Below the pieces are notes generated by a model. The model ran no database searches. It was not told the origin of the DNA and saw nothing but the letters and a program-made list of their open reading frames with translations. From an uncultured Bacteriovoracaceae bacterium (lineage in GTDB: Bacteria; Bdellovibrionota; Bacteriovoracia; Bacteriovoracales; Bacteriovoracaceae), in assembly GCA_938034385.1 (NCBI GenBank), contig CALHLC010000020.1:1-32473 (forward strand): 32,473 bases of DNA, given 5' to 3'. The position numbers and the translations under genes are program-made. The first letter of the stretch is position 1. Each line of letters opens with the position of its first letter. Positions 7,612 to 15,498 of the stretch are shown in pieces.

Positions 7612-9266
7612 AGACTTTTTCCTTTTAAAGATACAATTTTTCTTCGTAAAACGAAGTGATAAAATGAACCTAATACTAGTAATAATGAACCTAGATATTT
7701 TAACCATCGTCCTGGATCAAAATTTACTGTTAGTCCTGATAAAGTTTCGCCTGTTTTAGGATTTTTCTGAAAAGTTGATTGGTAAAACGTGAGGTCTTTA
7801 TATTTGAGAGGATTGTTCATATAGATGTGATGCTTAGAGGTGTCACCATCAACAAGAGTTACAAAACTCTCATAAGATGCATCTCGATTTGTTCCAGGGT
7901 CTTTTTGTGCCCGAAACTTATCTAGTATAAGTTGAAAAGGGAGTTTTTTAGATTTACTTTTAAAATAGAAATTATATTCTCCATCACTTAGGTTAATCTT
8001 TAAAGGTTTAAACGATTTTAACCAATGGGATTTAGTAGAACCCTTGTCATTTATTTCAATTTTTAATGCTTTAGTCGCTCCGGCGATTAACTTATTATTA
8101 TCCTGAATAGGTGTTACATAATGAGGGACGAGTATTGGATATTTATTTTCATAATGATTTTTTAATTCAAGTTGGAAACCCATCCATGGTAGTTCAATAA
8201 ACTTCTTTTCCTTATCAAAAGATTGTCCAATCCATTTCTCTGTATCTCTATCAAAATAAGCAATGTTTTTTCCAAATAGAAATAAATGCGGTTTGTCTTG
8301 AAAGGCCGCTCTATTTAGGAGTCTCAGAGGAGATTCTTGTTTGATAACCAATTTTTTTTCTTCACTAATATAAACTGGTAGTGGCGAAAGTCTTGGAATA
8401 AAAATTTCCTCGGCTTGAGCATAATTAGATTTAATGACATCCATTCCATTTGGAGCTTTAGAACTTTGGAAGGTCGCTGAATCAATACATGCTTGTTTAG
8501 CTGAGTCCCATAAGACAAATGTAGAAGTATTTTTTTTGAAACATTCAAAAAAACCTGAAGGTAGATAGTGTAAACTTAGAGGTCCAAGGTTAGCACCGGC
8601 TTCGAATTCTGATTTTCTATACAAAGAAAGAGTAATTTTTTCTGAAAACATTTTATTAACTAAAAGATAAGTTGAGGAGTGATTTGAAGAGTTCGCTGCA
8701 TCATGGTCAACCCATTCTAGCTTTTCATCTGCAAAAGGGAGATATTCTTTTAAAGTAACTTTACCAATAGTTTGATTAATCATTTTTTTTGAAGCACTAA
8801 ATGGCATAGGGATAGTTGCTTGTTTAGTGGGAGAAGTAAAAACTAACTCATCTTCTTGTTGGCTTAGAATATGTTGAGAAGGAGTGTTGGGAGATAACAA
8901 AATACTTGAGTCTATCCCGGCATGATAAGAGACAAATGAGCCTATGAATAATAATAAGAGGCCAAGATGTAAGACATAAAAGCCACGCAAATTTTTTTTA
9001 AAAGGGAGTCTAAAAAGAGTGGCGGTAAAAATACTTATAAACATGAGAAATTGGACTAACATGAATCCAATAGATTTATAAACAGCTCGATTAGCATACT
9101 CGGCTCCATGATAACTTTCTTGAAAAGTTCCATAAATTAAGTAAATTGCAAAAACCAAAATAATAATGACAGCAAATTTTACTTGTCCTATAAACCTTTC
9201 AATTTTTTGTAATGTCTTCACTGAGTCATATTGTATCAGGAGAGTATTTAAAAGGTAATTAAACAA
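7608..9266 (-). CDS. resB: cytochrome c biogenesis protein ResB/Ccs1
   Basis: Partner of CcsA in System II, thought to hold apocytochrome c and pass reductant. The predicted 552-residue protein has three N-terminal membrane segments (about 31-46, 67-84, 96-113), a large periplasmic domain, and a fourth segment near the C-terminus (about 524-541). Its end resembles other ResB proteins: PLKYKDLTFYQSTF then GRWLKYLGSLLLVLG. H100 in GFYVLHLGLL is a candidate haem ligand. The start is uncertain: the TTG at 9266 overlaps the upstream stop by 8 bases but has no clear Shine-Dalgarno; GTG at 9221 (residue 16) is an alternative. The downstream ccsA overlaps by ATGA, so the two are translated together. 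Confidence 0.9.
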   Translation of the reverse strand: MFNYLLNTLLIQYDSVKTLQKIERFIGQVKFAVIIILVFAIYLIYGTFQESYHGAEYANRAVYKSIGFMLVQFLMFISIFTATLFRLPFKKNLRGFYVLHLGLLLLFIGSFVSYHAGIDSSILLSPNTPSQHILSQQEDELVFTSPTKQATIPMPFSASKKMINQTIGKVTLKEYLPFADEKLEWVDHDAANSSNHSSTYLLVNKMFSEKITLSLYRKSEFEAGANLGPLSLHYLPSGFFECFKKNTSTFVLWDSAKQACIDSATFQSSKAPNGMDVIKSNYAQAEEIFIPRLSPLPVYISEEKKLVIKQESPLRLLNRAAFQDKPHLFLFGKNIAYFDRDTEKWIGQSFDKEKKFIELPWMGFQLELKNHYENKYPILVPHYVTPIQDNNKLIAGATKALKIEINDKGSTKSHWLKSFKPLKINLSDGEYNFYFKSKSKKLPFQLILDKFRAQKDPGTNRDASYESFVTLVDGDTSKHHIYMNNPLKYKDLTFYQSTFQKNPKTGETLSGLTVNFDPGRWLKYLGSLLLVLGSFYHFVLRRKIVSLKGKSL

Positions 9267-10002
9267 GTTTTGAAATTACAAAAAGAAGACCAAAAATAAT
9301 GATTTGATGGAGTAAATAGATCGGAAGGGATTTTTGGGAAATAAAGCTTATAAATCTGAAAGAAGATGGACATTTAAAGTGCTCTAGGTTTTTTATAAGA
9401 AAAGTAGAAAGCCCCATACCTATTAAAAAAACACCGGACCAGGGATAAAGAGAAATGTAGTCAATAGATTTTATGGGAATAGAGTCCATTGGGTCCGAGA
9501 ATGGAATGATATTTAAAAAATAATTTAGTTGGATGCTCAGTCCCAAAATAAGTGGTTGCCATGTTAGGCCATAAAAAAGGCAAGCAATTAATGAACAACT
9601 AGAGATACAATGAAGAGTACCAAAGAAAACCCAGTTCTTTGGAAAGAGGGTGTAGGTAGTAATTGAAATTAAAAGTGCATAGAAAGCAATTTTAAAGATC
9701 CTAAATCTTAATTTAGAAAAATTTTCTCCAATAGATCCTCTTTTAGCTTTATAATTAAGGCTAATTCCACTTGAAAATAAAAATAGAGGAACAATTATCC
9801 TTGGGAGGTAATACCAAAAAGGGGCTCGTAAATTAATAGGCAAAAGTCTAAAGAAATTAATATCATAACCGGTATGATAAATAACCATTAAGACTATAGC
9901 GCTAAAGCGAAGTAGGTCTATAAAAAATATCCTTTGACTCTCACTTTTAAGGGGACTATAGAATTCATAAAACAATTTGTTAATTATTTTCACTGTACAC
10001 AT
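9259..10002 (-). CDS. DUF1624/HGSNAT-like membrane acyltransferase
   Basis: Integral membrane protein with about seven helices, resembling the DUF1624 (heparan-alpha-glucosaminide N-acetyltransferase-like) family. The N-terminus carries the family pattern RIFFIDLLRFSAIVLMVIYH, with a helix-embedded His, and FLFSSGISL follows near residue 82. Such proteins are predicted to move acyl groups across the membrane; the acceptor here is unknown. I chose the ATG at 10002 (247 residues); a GTG at 10038 would overlap the divergent gene, and GTG at 9993 is also possible. No ribosome binding site is visible; TATAAT lies immediately before the ATG. It is the first gene of an operon with resB and ccsA, overlapping resB by 8 bases. 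Confidence 0.78.
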   Translation of the reverse strand: MCTVKIINKLFYEFYSPLKSESQRIFFIDLLRFSAIVLMVIYHTGYDINFFRLLPINLRAPFWYYLPRIIVPLFLFSSGISLNYKAKRGSIGENFSKLRFRIFKIAFYALLISITTYTLFPKNWVFFGTLHCISSCSLIACLFYGLTWQPLILGLSIQLNYFLNIIPFSDPMDSIPIKSIDYISLYPWSGVFLIGMGLSTFLIKNLEHFKCPSSFRFISFISQKSLPIYLLHQIIIFGLLFVISKLV

Positions 10003-10010
10003 ATTATAAA

Positions 10011-11213
10011 ATGAAAGAAGTTTTAAAGAAACAACCACAATTTATTCTTTTTACTATTATCCTTGGGTTTTTCTCAGGTTTTGGTCAAACTTATTGTGTT
10101 TCCATATTCAATGGTGCTCTTGAGCGATTACTTAAAATTAACATTGAAGAAATCGCAAAAATTTATGGACTTGCAACTCTTTTTGCTTCATTTCTTCTTC
10201 CTTTTATTGGAAAACTTTTAGATAAATCAAAATTAGGCATCTTTACTTTAATAACTGTTGTGTTCTTGTCTTTAAGCTTTTTATTGTTTTCTCAAGTTTC
10301 TAACATCTATATGCTTTTTATTGCTTACTTTTTGATCAGATTATTAGGCCAATCAACGATCCCATTGATTGGTTCTACCGCAATCTCAAAGAGTTTTGGA
10401 AAATATCGAGGAAGTGTCCTTAGTTTAAAAAGTATAGGAAAGTCACTTGGAGAGGGGATAATACCTTTATTTGTAATATACCTTCTAACTAGCTTTGGCT
10501 TCAAAGAATCCAATCAAATAATTGGTTTCTTATTGGCCGTTTTTCTTATCCCTACAGCTATTTTTCTTGTGAAATCTTTTACGATGAAGCCTCTTTATGA
10601 AGAGAATGTAAATGTTAATGAAATAAGATCTGATCAATCAAGCTTTGATAAAATAAAAAAAGACTTCCGATTATATCTTTTAATCCTAGCAAACGTTGCT
10701 CTTGGTTTTATTTTAACGGGTGTCTTTTTTCATAACCAATATTTTATAAGTCATCAAAAGATCTCAATTGCAATTTGGGGTAGTGCTTTTATTATTTATT
10801 CTATTGTGCAGCTAATAAGTACTTTTATCTTTGGATACCTAGTTGATAAGATCGGCTCTTATAAACTAGTGATGTTTAAATATATCCCATTAATTGTAGG
10901 GTTTTTAGTTTATCAAAACTTTATACATCAAAGCTCAATTCACATTATGTTTGCTTGTTTTGGTTTATCTGTGGGAATTTCCAGTGCAACTTCTGGATCT
11001 TTAATGGCTGAAATTTTTGGAGAGAAAAGTCTAGGGAAAATTAATGGAATTAACATGATGTTCATTGTTTTATCTACTTCCATTGCTCCTTATATTTTCT
11101 CTGTTACTTTAAAATCATTTGGAGTCAGTCAGGCCATTAATGGTATAAACTTGATATTAATTATTTCTACAGGATTATTATTTTTAACTCTTAAGTTATA
11201 TAAAAGAAAATAA
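10011..11213 (+). CDS. major facilitator superfamily transporter
   Basis: A 400-residue polytopic protein with about 12 membrane helices and a polar central loop (about 193-220, KPLYEENVNVNEIRSDQSS), the usual MFS layout of two six-helix halves. The loop between helices 2 and 3 has GKLLDKSKLG, and the corresponding loop in the second half has GYLVDKIGSYK, the MFS motif A positions. Substrate is not predictable; the general look fits oxalate/monocarboxylate-type members, but that is weak. The ATG lies only 8 bases from the divergent acyltransferase start and has no obvious Shine-Dalgarno. The 3' end overlaps the opposing thiamine pyrophosphokinase-like gene by 23 bases. Confidence 0.88.
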   Translation: MKEVLKKQPQFILFTIILGFFSGFGQTYCVSIFNGALERLLKINIEEIAKIYGLATLFASFLLPFIGKLLDKSKLGIFTLITVVFLSLSFLLFSQVSNIYMLFIAYFLIRLLGQSTIPLIGSTAISKSFGKYRGSVLSLKSIGKSLGEGIIPLFVIYLLTSFGFKESNQIIGFLLAVFLIPTAIFLVKSFTMKPLYEENVNVNEIRSDQSSFDKIKKDFRLYLLILANVALGFILTGVFFHNQYFISHQKISIAIWGSAFIIYSIVQLISTFIFGYLVDKIGSYKLVMFKYIPLIVGFLVYQNFIHQSSIHIMFACFGLSVGISSATSGSLMAEIFGEKSLGKINGINMMFIVLSTSIAPYIFSVTLKSFGVSQAINGINLILIISTGLLFLTLKLYKRK

Positions 11214-11781
11214 TTGGCTGATCTGAAGTAATTTTGAATTCTCCGTATGAAATATTACTCAGTCCTTGACTAGATAAGGGGATTAAATTTCTTGTCCCTG
11301 TATACTTAATATTTCCAGTGAGCTCAATTGAGCACTCATCAATTGAAGAGAGTGAGAATTGTCCTTCGTGAAATATTTTGTTTTCACCAATCTGTAGAAC
11401 TGATAGGTATTTTTTTTCTTTAAGGTAGAAATTGATACGTTGAATTTTCTCTAATTGCTTGAGAACTTGATAAGCTTCTCCTATATTAAAAAGTTGATGA
11501 TCAAGTCTCCCTCCAATAAAACCATATAAATCAAGTTCTCTCGGTCGGTCATCTAACTTAGCTAAAGCAAAAGCATGGTATAGATCACTCCTATCCTTGT
11601 TTTTATCTAAAACTGTATTAAGGCTAGAGGTTGTAGAATCTTGGTCTCCAATACTATCGAAATCTTTAACTTTTATATTATTTTTAAAATTAATGCCCCC
11701 ATCAACAAAAATCACTTTTTCATCAAATTCATATGTTTGATCATTATCTAGAAGAGGTCCAATAAGAATTAGTTTAGTCAC
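11191..11781 (-). CDS. thiamine pyrophosphokinase-like protein
   Basis: Resembles thiamine diphosphokinase, which makes TDP from thiamine and ATP in the cytosol. The 196-residue length is near the family norm. Motifs appear in order: FVDGGINF (about 24-31), IGDQDST (about 44-50, normally GDFDS), KDRSDLYHAFA (about 62-72, normally KDxTDxxxAL), GFIGGRLDHQLFNI (about 87-100), and the late GLSNISYGEFKI. The Phe-to-Gln change in the second motif and Ser in place of Thr in the third are departures from the common pattern, but the acidic residues are kept. The start is GTG, preceded by a weak AAGAAG. I see no TPP riboswitch upstream. Activity is probable, not shown. Confidence 0.8.
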   Translation of the reverse strand: MTKLILIGPLLDNDQTYEFDEKVIFVDGGINFKNNIKVKDFDSIGDQDSTTSSLNTVLDKNKDRSDLYHAFALAKLDDRPRELDLYGFIGGRLDHQLFNIGEAYQVLKQLEKIQRINFYLKEKKYLSVLQIGENKIFHEGQFSLSSIDECSIELTGNIKYTGTRNLIPLSSQGLSNISYGEFKITSDQPIIFFYIT

Positions 11782-11861
11782 AACTTCTTATCTATCAGAA
11801 AAAATTGCAATATTTAAGAATATTCAATACATTTTAAGTCATACTATTTAGGAGAGATCAA

Positions 11862-12173
11862 TTGATTAAAGTATTATTTTTTATCGCTATATGCTCTATG
11901 GCCTCTTTTAGCGCTGATTCTGAAAATGGTGCCAAATTATATAAAAAATGTATTGCTTGTCATGGGGCAGATGGGATGGGTAAGAAGTCTCAGAAAGCAC
12001 CAATGGTGGCAGGGCAATTTGAATGGTATATTCAAGAGCAAATTTTAAATATCAAAACTGGTAAGAGAGAAAATAACAACTCAAAAAAGATGATTCCATA
12101 CGTGAAGAACCTAAGTGATAGTGATATTGCAGATTTGAGTCTGTATATAAGTCAATTACCTAAAAGGAAATAG
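11862..12173 (+). CDS. periplasmic monohaem cytochrome c (c553/c4-like)
   Basis: A 103-residue exported cytochrome. The signal peptide (residues 1-17, cleavage near SFSA) is followed by the haem motif CIACH at 30-34. The pattern APMVAGQFEWYIQEQILNIKTGKR matches one half of cytochrome c4 or c553-type carriers. The distal ligand is probably the Met in KKMIPYVKNLS (about residue 77), and the domain ends with the usual helix DSDIADLSLYISQLP. The start is TTG at 11862, supported by GGAGAG at 11851-11856. Unlike the two lipid-anchored cytochromes it has no lipobox and should be soluble in the periplasm. A GNAT gene begins six bases after its stop. Confidence 0.93.
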   Translation: MIKVLFFIAICSMASFSADSENGAKLYKKCIACHGADGMGKKSQKAPMVAGQFEWYIQEQILNIKTGKRENNNSKKMIPYVKNLSDSDIADLSLYISQLPKRK

Positions 12174-12179
12174 ATCTTT

Positions 12180-12632
12180 ATGAGCAAGGATGCCAAATTA
12201 TTAATTGAAATGTGCAATACTGAAGAAGACCTTAAAAGAGTCTATGATTATGATGCTGATGTCTTTGCTGAAGCAGGTGATTTTGAATGGTCATTGAAAA
12301 ATCTTAAAAAAGAGCAAAAAGATGGCTGGGATATCTATTCAGTCAGTTTAAAAACAGAAAAAGAAATCATTGCAGCTTTATTTATGAAGAAAGAAGACGA
12401 CAAACTTTTGACAAAAAATACATCTGTAAAAATGAGTCATAAAGGGATGGGAGTTTCTCATAAAATTAAAGAGTTTTTTGAAAATAGAGCTCGTGAACAA
12501 AAGTATTCTGCAATTGTTCACTTTTGTGCTGTAGATAACTTTCGAAACATTGGCTTGAATGAATCATATGGATACGACAAGGTTGACACCCGTAAAAATG
12601 GTGAAGTTTTACAGTGGGAAAAGAAGATTTAA
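12180..12632 (+). CDS. GNAT-family N-acetyltransferase
   Basis: A 150-residue cytosolic protein with the GNAT fold pattern: an N-terminal strand-helix part, a central strand (KEIIAALFMKKEDDKLL, about 60-76), then a short variant of the acetyl-CoA loop (KMSHKGMGVSHKIKEFF, about 84-100) where the usual Q/RxxGxG/A is represented by HKGMGVS. The C-terminal part, VHFCAVDNFRNIGLNESYGYDKV, matches the motif B region, with Asn and the gene-typical Y-G-Y. The acceptor substrate is unknown. It starts six bases after the cytochrome c gene with AAGGA somewhat far upstream, so the two probably share a transcript, though no functional link is evident. Confidence 0.82.
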   Translation: MSKDAKLLIEMCNTEEDLKRVYDYDADVFAEAGDFEWSLKNLKKEQKDGWDIYSVSLKTEKEIIAALFMKKEDDKLLTKNTSVKMSHKGMGVSHKIKEFFENRAREQKYSAIVHFCAVDNFRNIGLNESYGYDKVDTRKNGEVLQWEKKI

Positions 12633-12687
12633 TCTCGGATCAAAATAAATTTTATTAACAGGCATAATTGTCAATCTGAATTCTTAG

Positions 12688-12716
12688 TTGACGCATTTAC
12701 CAATATTCATGATCAT
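12688..12716 (+). promoter_or_regulatory. candidate sigma70-type promoter for the OmpA-like gene
   Basis: TTGACG (12688-12693), 17-bp spacer, GATCAT (12711-12716). The -35 is good (five of six) and the -10 moderate (four of six). Transcription would start near 12724, leaving about 40 nt before the GTG at 12767. Given the AT-rich background this is a candidate only. Confidence 0.4.
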
Positions 12717-12766
12717 TTAGATATATATTTTTATATAATTGAAATTACTAAAACAAAGGAACTTAA

Positions 12767-14638
12767 GTGAAAAAGAAAAATTTCTTATTACTAATTTTTG
12801 CAACTTTGTTCATGACGACAAATTCATGGGCAATTAATTTACAAAATTATTACTTTTCCGATGCGTATAAATATGCGGTTATCGAAGATTCAGGTTTATT
12901 ACGTCATCCTGGTAAATGGGTTGTTCATTTAAGTGGAGCTTATGTTAAGCAACCACTTGTTATTGCTAAAGATGTAAACTCTGGAGATAAAGTTGGAGTT
13001 GTAGTTGATAATCATCTTATTGGAACCCTAGGTGCTACATATTATCTATTAGATAATCTAGCTCTTGGTGGTGATATTAGTTATGTGAAGCAATCAATGA
13101 GTGATGAGTTGGGAGCTTTAGGATCTACTGATGGTTCTATCGCAAGAGCTCAAGCAGGGATTGATTGTTCTGCGGGTATTCCTGGTCCTGGTGGCTTACA
13201 TAACAACCCGGCCTGTGCAAATAACTCTAATACTGCTTATTCAATTTTTAGTAATGGTAGTGCCGCTAATGGTGAAGTTGGAGCAATTGGTGATGCTAGA
13301 GCAAGGTTAAAATGGCGTGCTCTTAGAAATACAAAAAGTCGTTTAGGTTTAGCTGTTATTGGTGCCGTTGATTTTCCTACTGGTAAGTTAGAAGCATTTA
13401 ATACTAGTGATGCTTTACGATATAATCTTATGGTGGTTTTTGAGAAGATGTTTAGAAGGGCTGCTTTTCAAGTAGCTGGTGGGTATTCCCATGGTGATAA
13501 ATCAGAATTAGATGTTATTGATTATGATAAGCACATAAAAATCCAAGGTGGTTTTAGTTATAGATTTACTAAAGCATTTAATGCAAACATTGAGGTTGAT
13601 TACAGACATACTATGAGTGAGGACTCTAATCCGGCCAGTACACAAAATATTGGTGATATAACTCAAAACTCTATGGATATTTATCTTACAGGTAAAGCCA
13701 AGCTAGCAAGAATGTTTGATTTATATGGTGGTGTTGGTGTTGCAGGTTTTAATGATGTTGATCTTGGTAACTTAACTGTTTTCTTAGGTGCAAAGATTCA
13801 CCCAGGAAGAAAGGTTAGGGCTAAAGAAGTTAAAATTATTGAAGAAGAGCCGGCTCCTGTAGTTGAAGCTCCTGCTGTAGTTAGATCTGAGTTAAGTGCT
13901 GTTGCTGATGAGTCAGTAATGGTTGGTCAGTCTATTTCAGCAATTGATATTAATGATTTTAATTCAGGAATGGATGCTAATGCTGCTGGTTCAGCAATCA
14001 AGTATGTTTGTACATATGACAAATCAATTGATGATTCAGTTTCTGGCGGACTTCCATGTACAAGCTTACCAGGATTTCAGTTTAGTGAATCAACAGGTAG
14101 GGCGTCTTGGACACCATCAAGTGGTTACGAAGGTGAATACGAATTTAATGTTGATGGATTTGTTGATGGATCTAAATTTGATAACGAGATGTGGGTAATT
14201 AGAGTTAATAATGCTGCTCCAGCTGCACCAGTTGTTGCTGCTCCAGAAGTTATTACAGACAGATCTCAAGAATCAAGTCTAGGTACATTATTTAGAGCAG
14301 AGAGAGTTTATTTTAATAATAATAAAACTAATATTAGAAACAGTACTAGAAACGTTTCAGGACAAAATGATAAACTTAATGAAGTTGCTGATTACCTAAT
14401 TTCAAATGAAGGTTCAGTAAGTAGAGTAATCATTGAAGGCTATGCTTCTAAAGTTGGTACTTCTGCAGCAAACCAAAGATTATCAGTTGGTAGATCTGAA
14501 AATGTTAAGCAATACTTAATTCAAAGAGGAGTTAATCCATCTCTTCTTCAGACAGTTGCTTACGGGGATGATTACTTAAATGAAGAACCAGAGCATTGGC
14601 AAAACAGAAGAGTAGAATTTAGAATTTATAATTACTAG
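12767..14638 (+). CDS. OmpA-family outer membrane beta-barrel protein
   Basis: A 623-residue outer-membrane protein. Signal peptide about 1-22 (SWA cleavage). Residues about 30-345 are strand-rich with alternating aromatics and Gly, as in a beta-barrel. A Pro/Glu/Ala linker (EEEPAPVVEAPAVV) leads to an Ig-like putative domain (about 370-475, with FQFSESTGRASWTPSSGYEGEY, as in He_PIG/cadherin-like repeats). A second Ala/Pro linker (AAPAAPVVAAPEV) precedes an OmpA C-terminal domain (about 505-623: VIIEGYASKVG, NQRLSVGRSENVKQYL, NRRVEFRI). The usual GHTD is GYAS here, so the Asp that contacts diaminopimelate is absent, while the partner Arg (VGRSE) is kept. The start is GTG with AAGGAA upstream. 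A strong terminator follows. Confidence 0.9.
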   Translation: MKKKNFLLLIFATLFMTTNSWAINLQNYYFSDAYKYAVIEDSGLLRHPGKWVVHLSGAYVKQPLVIAKDVNSGDKVGVVVDNHLIGTLGATYYLLDNLALGGDISYVKQSMSDELGALGSTDGSIARAQAGIDCSAGIPGPGGLHNNPACANNSNTAYSIFSNGSAANGEVGAIGDARARLKWRALRNTKSRLGLAVIGAVDFPTGKLEAFNTSDALRYNLMVVFEKMFRRAAFQVAGGYSHGDKSELDVIDYDKHIKIQGGFSYRFTKAFNANIEVDYRHTMSEDSNPASTQNIGDITQNSMDIYLTGKAKLARMFDLYGGVGVAGFNDVDLGNLTVFLGAKIHPGRKVRAKEVKIIEEEPAPVVEAPAVVRSELSAVADESVMVGQSISAIDINDFNSGMDANAAGSAIKYVCTYDKSIDDSVSGGLPCTSLPGFQFSESTGRASWTPSSGYEGEYEFNVDGFVDGSKFDNEMWVIRVNNAAPAAPVVAAPEVITDRSQESSLGTLFRAERVYFNNNKTNIRNSTRNVSGQNDKLNEVADYLISNEGSVSRVIIEGYASKVGTSAANQRLSVGRSENVKQYLIQRGVNPSLLQTVAYGDDYLNEEPEHWQNRRVEFRIYNY

Positions 14639-14655
14639 GTTTTAAGTAAAATTAT

Positions 14656-14694
14656 AAAAAAAGAGGGGAGGCCATATGCTTTCCCTTTTTTTTT
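14656..14694. terminator. bidirectional intrinsic terminator
   Basis: A long stem of about 17 pairs with three G-T wobbles joins A7-GAGGGGAGGC (from 14656) to GCTTTCCC plus a run of nine Ts (to 14694), around the loop CATAT. The T-run serves the plus-strand OmpA-like gene; the A-run gives Ts on the minus strand for the TauE/SafE gene, whose stop codon overlaps the end of the T-run. Confidence 0.88.
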
Positions 14695-15445
14695 ATAAAG
14701 TTGAATATAAAAGTCTCATTGCTGCTAGAGAAAGACTTGTTTTGAAAATGATTGTAAACATTTTTTTATCTAGTTTTTTTAGTACTTTTATTCCAAGATA
14801 GTTTCCAATTAAAACTCCTATAACTAAAAACAAAATGATGAAAGTATATTTTGAGTAATTAAATTGTAGATATAAAAAAGATGGAATTTTCGAGGTATGA
14901 ACTATCATTTGCATTGAAGACTTTGTTGCTACTAATTGCTCTTTACTTATATCATCTCGTAAGAAAAATAGAGCAAGAAAAGGGCCGACTGATCCAATTA
15001 ATAGGCCTAGAGTTGAAGCAGCTATTCCTACAAAGAAAAACTGCCAATCTTTTATTTTTAGTTGAGGCATTTTTTTTGGTTTAAAAACAGTAAATAGAAT
15101 AAAAGCTGAGATGATAATCTTTAGGTGATTTTCTGAAATATCTTGAGAGAGAAGTTTAACTCCCAGAAATACTCCAATAGGCATTCCCAGTAAAAATGAT
15201 AAGCTCATTTTTTTTATAATGAACTTTCTTAAAATATAACTTCTTGATATATTGGCTCCCATTTGGACTACACCATGAATCGGAACTACAGTCCTTATTG
15301 GGAATATAGTAGTAAGTATGGCCAATAATATGGCTCCACCACCCATACCTGAGACGGATGAGATAAATCCGGTGATAATAGAAGGGATCATATATAGAAT
15401 AGTTATTGCTGACATGGTCAATAAAATTACTTTTCCAATGTTCAT
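14693..15445 (-). CDS. TauE/SafE family permease
   Basis: A 250-residue membrane protein of the TauE/SafE (formerly DUF81) family of anion or sulfur-compound permeases. The N-terminal repeat carries GFISSVSGMGGGAILLAIL (about 26-44) and the second half the equivalent IGSVGPFLALFFLRDD (about 149-164), the paired Gly-rich signatures of the two inverted halves. About seven to eight helices are visible. The substrate cannot be assigned, and no sulfur-metabolism neighbour is present. The start ATG is at 15445; the MscS gene diverges 53 bases away, so both promoters must lie in or beside that gap. Confidence 0.88.
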   Translation of the reverse strand: MNIGKVILLTMSAITILYMIPSIITGFISSVSGMGGGAILLAILTTIFPIRTVVPIHGVVQMGANISRSYILRKFIIKKMSLSFLLGMPIGVFLGVKLLSQDISENHLKIIISAFILFTVFKPKKMPQLKIKDWQFFFVGIAASTLGLLIGSVGPFLALFFLRDDISKEQLVATKSSMQMIVHTSKIPSFLYLQFNYSKYTFIILFLVIGVLIGNYLGIKVLKKLDKKMFTIIFKTSLSLAAMRLLYSTL

Positions 15446-15498
15446 TTAGCAAGCACTATTTTCTTTATGATCTGAGATTAATTAAATATCATCATAGA

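Noticed and set aside
7612-7707. N-terminal extension of CcsA by 32 residues
   Set aside because: The extension is a basic stretch encoded within resB; the ATGA overlap at 7608-7611 and the hydrophobic leader favour the later start.
11782-11861. TPP riboswitch before the thiamine pyrophosphokinase-like gene
   Set aside because: The 80-base gap has no conserved CUGAGA-like core on the minus strand.
13923-14198. 91-codon ORF in another frame of the OmpA-like gene
   Set aside because: The main frame has clear domains here and no break; the shadow is Leu/Met/Gln-rich and lacks a start signal.
15156-15452. 98-codon minus-strand ORF inside the TauE/SafE gene
   Set aside because: It is a frame shadow of a well-supported membrane protein and shows no family features.
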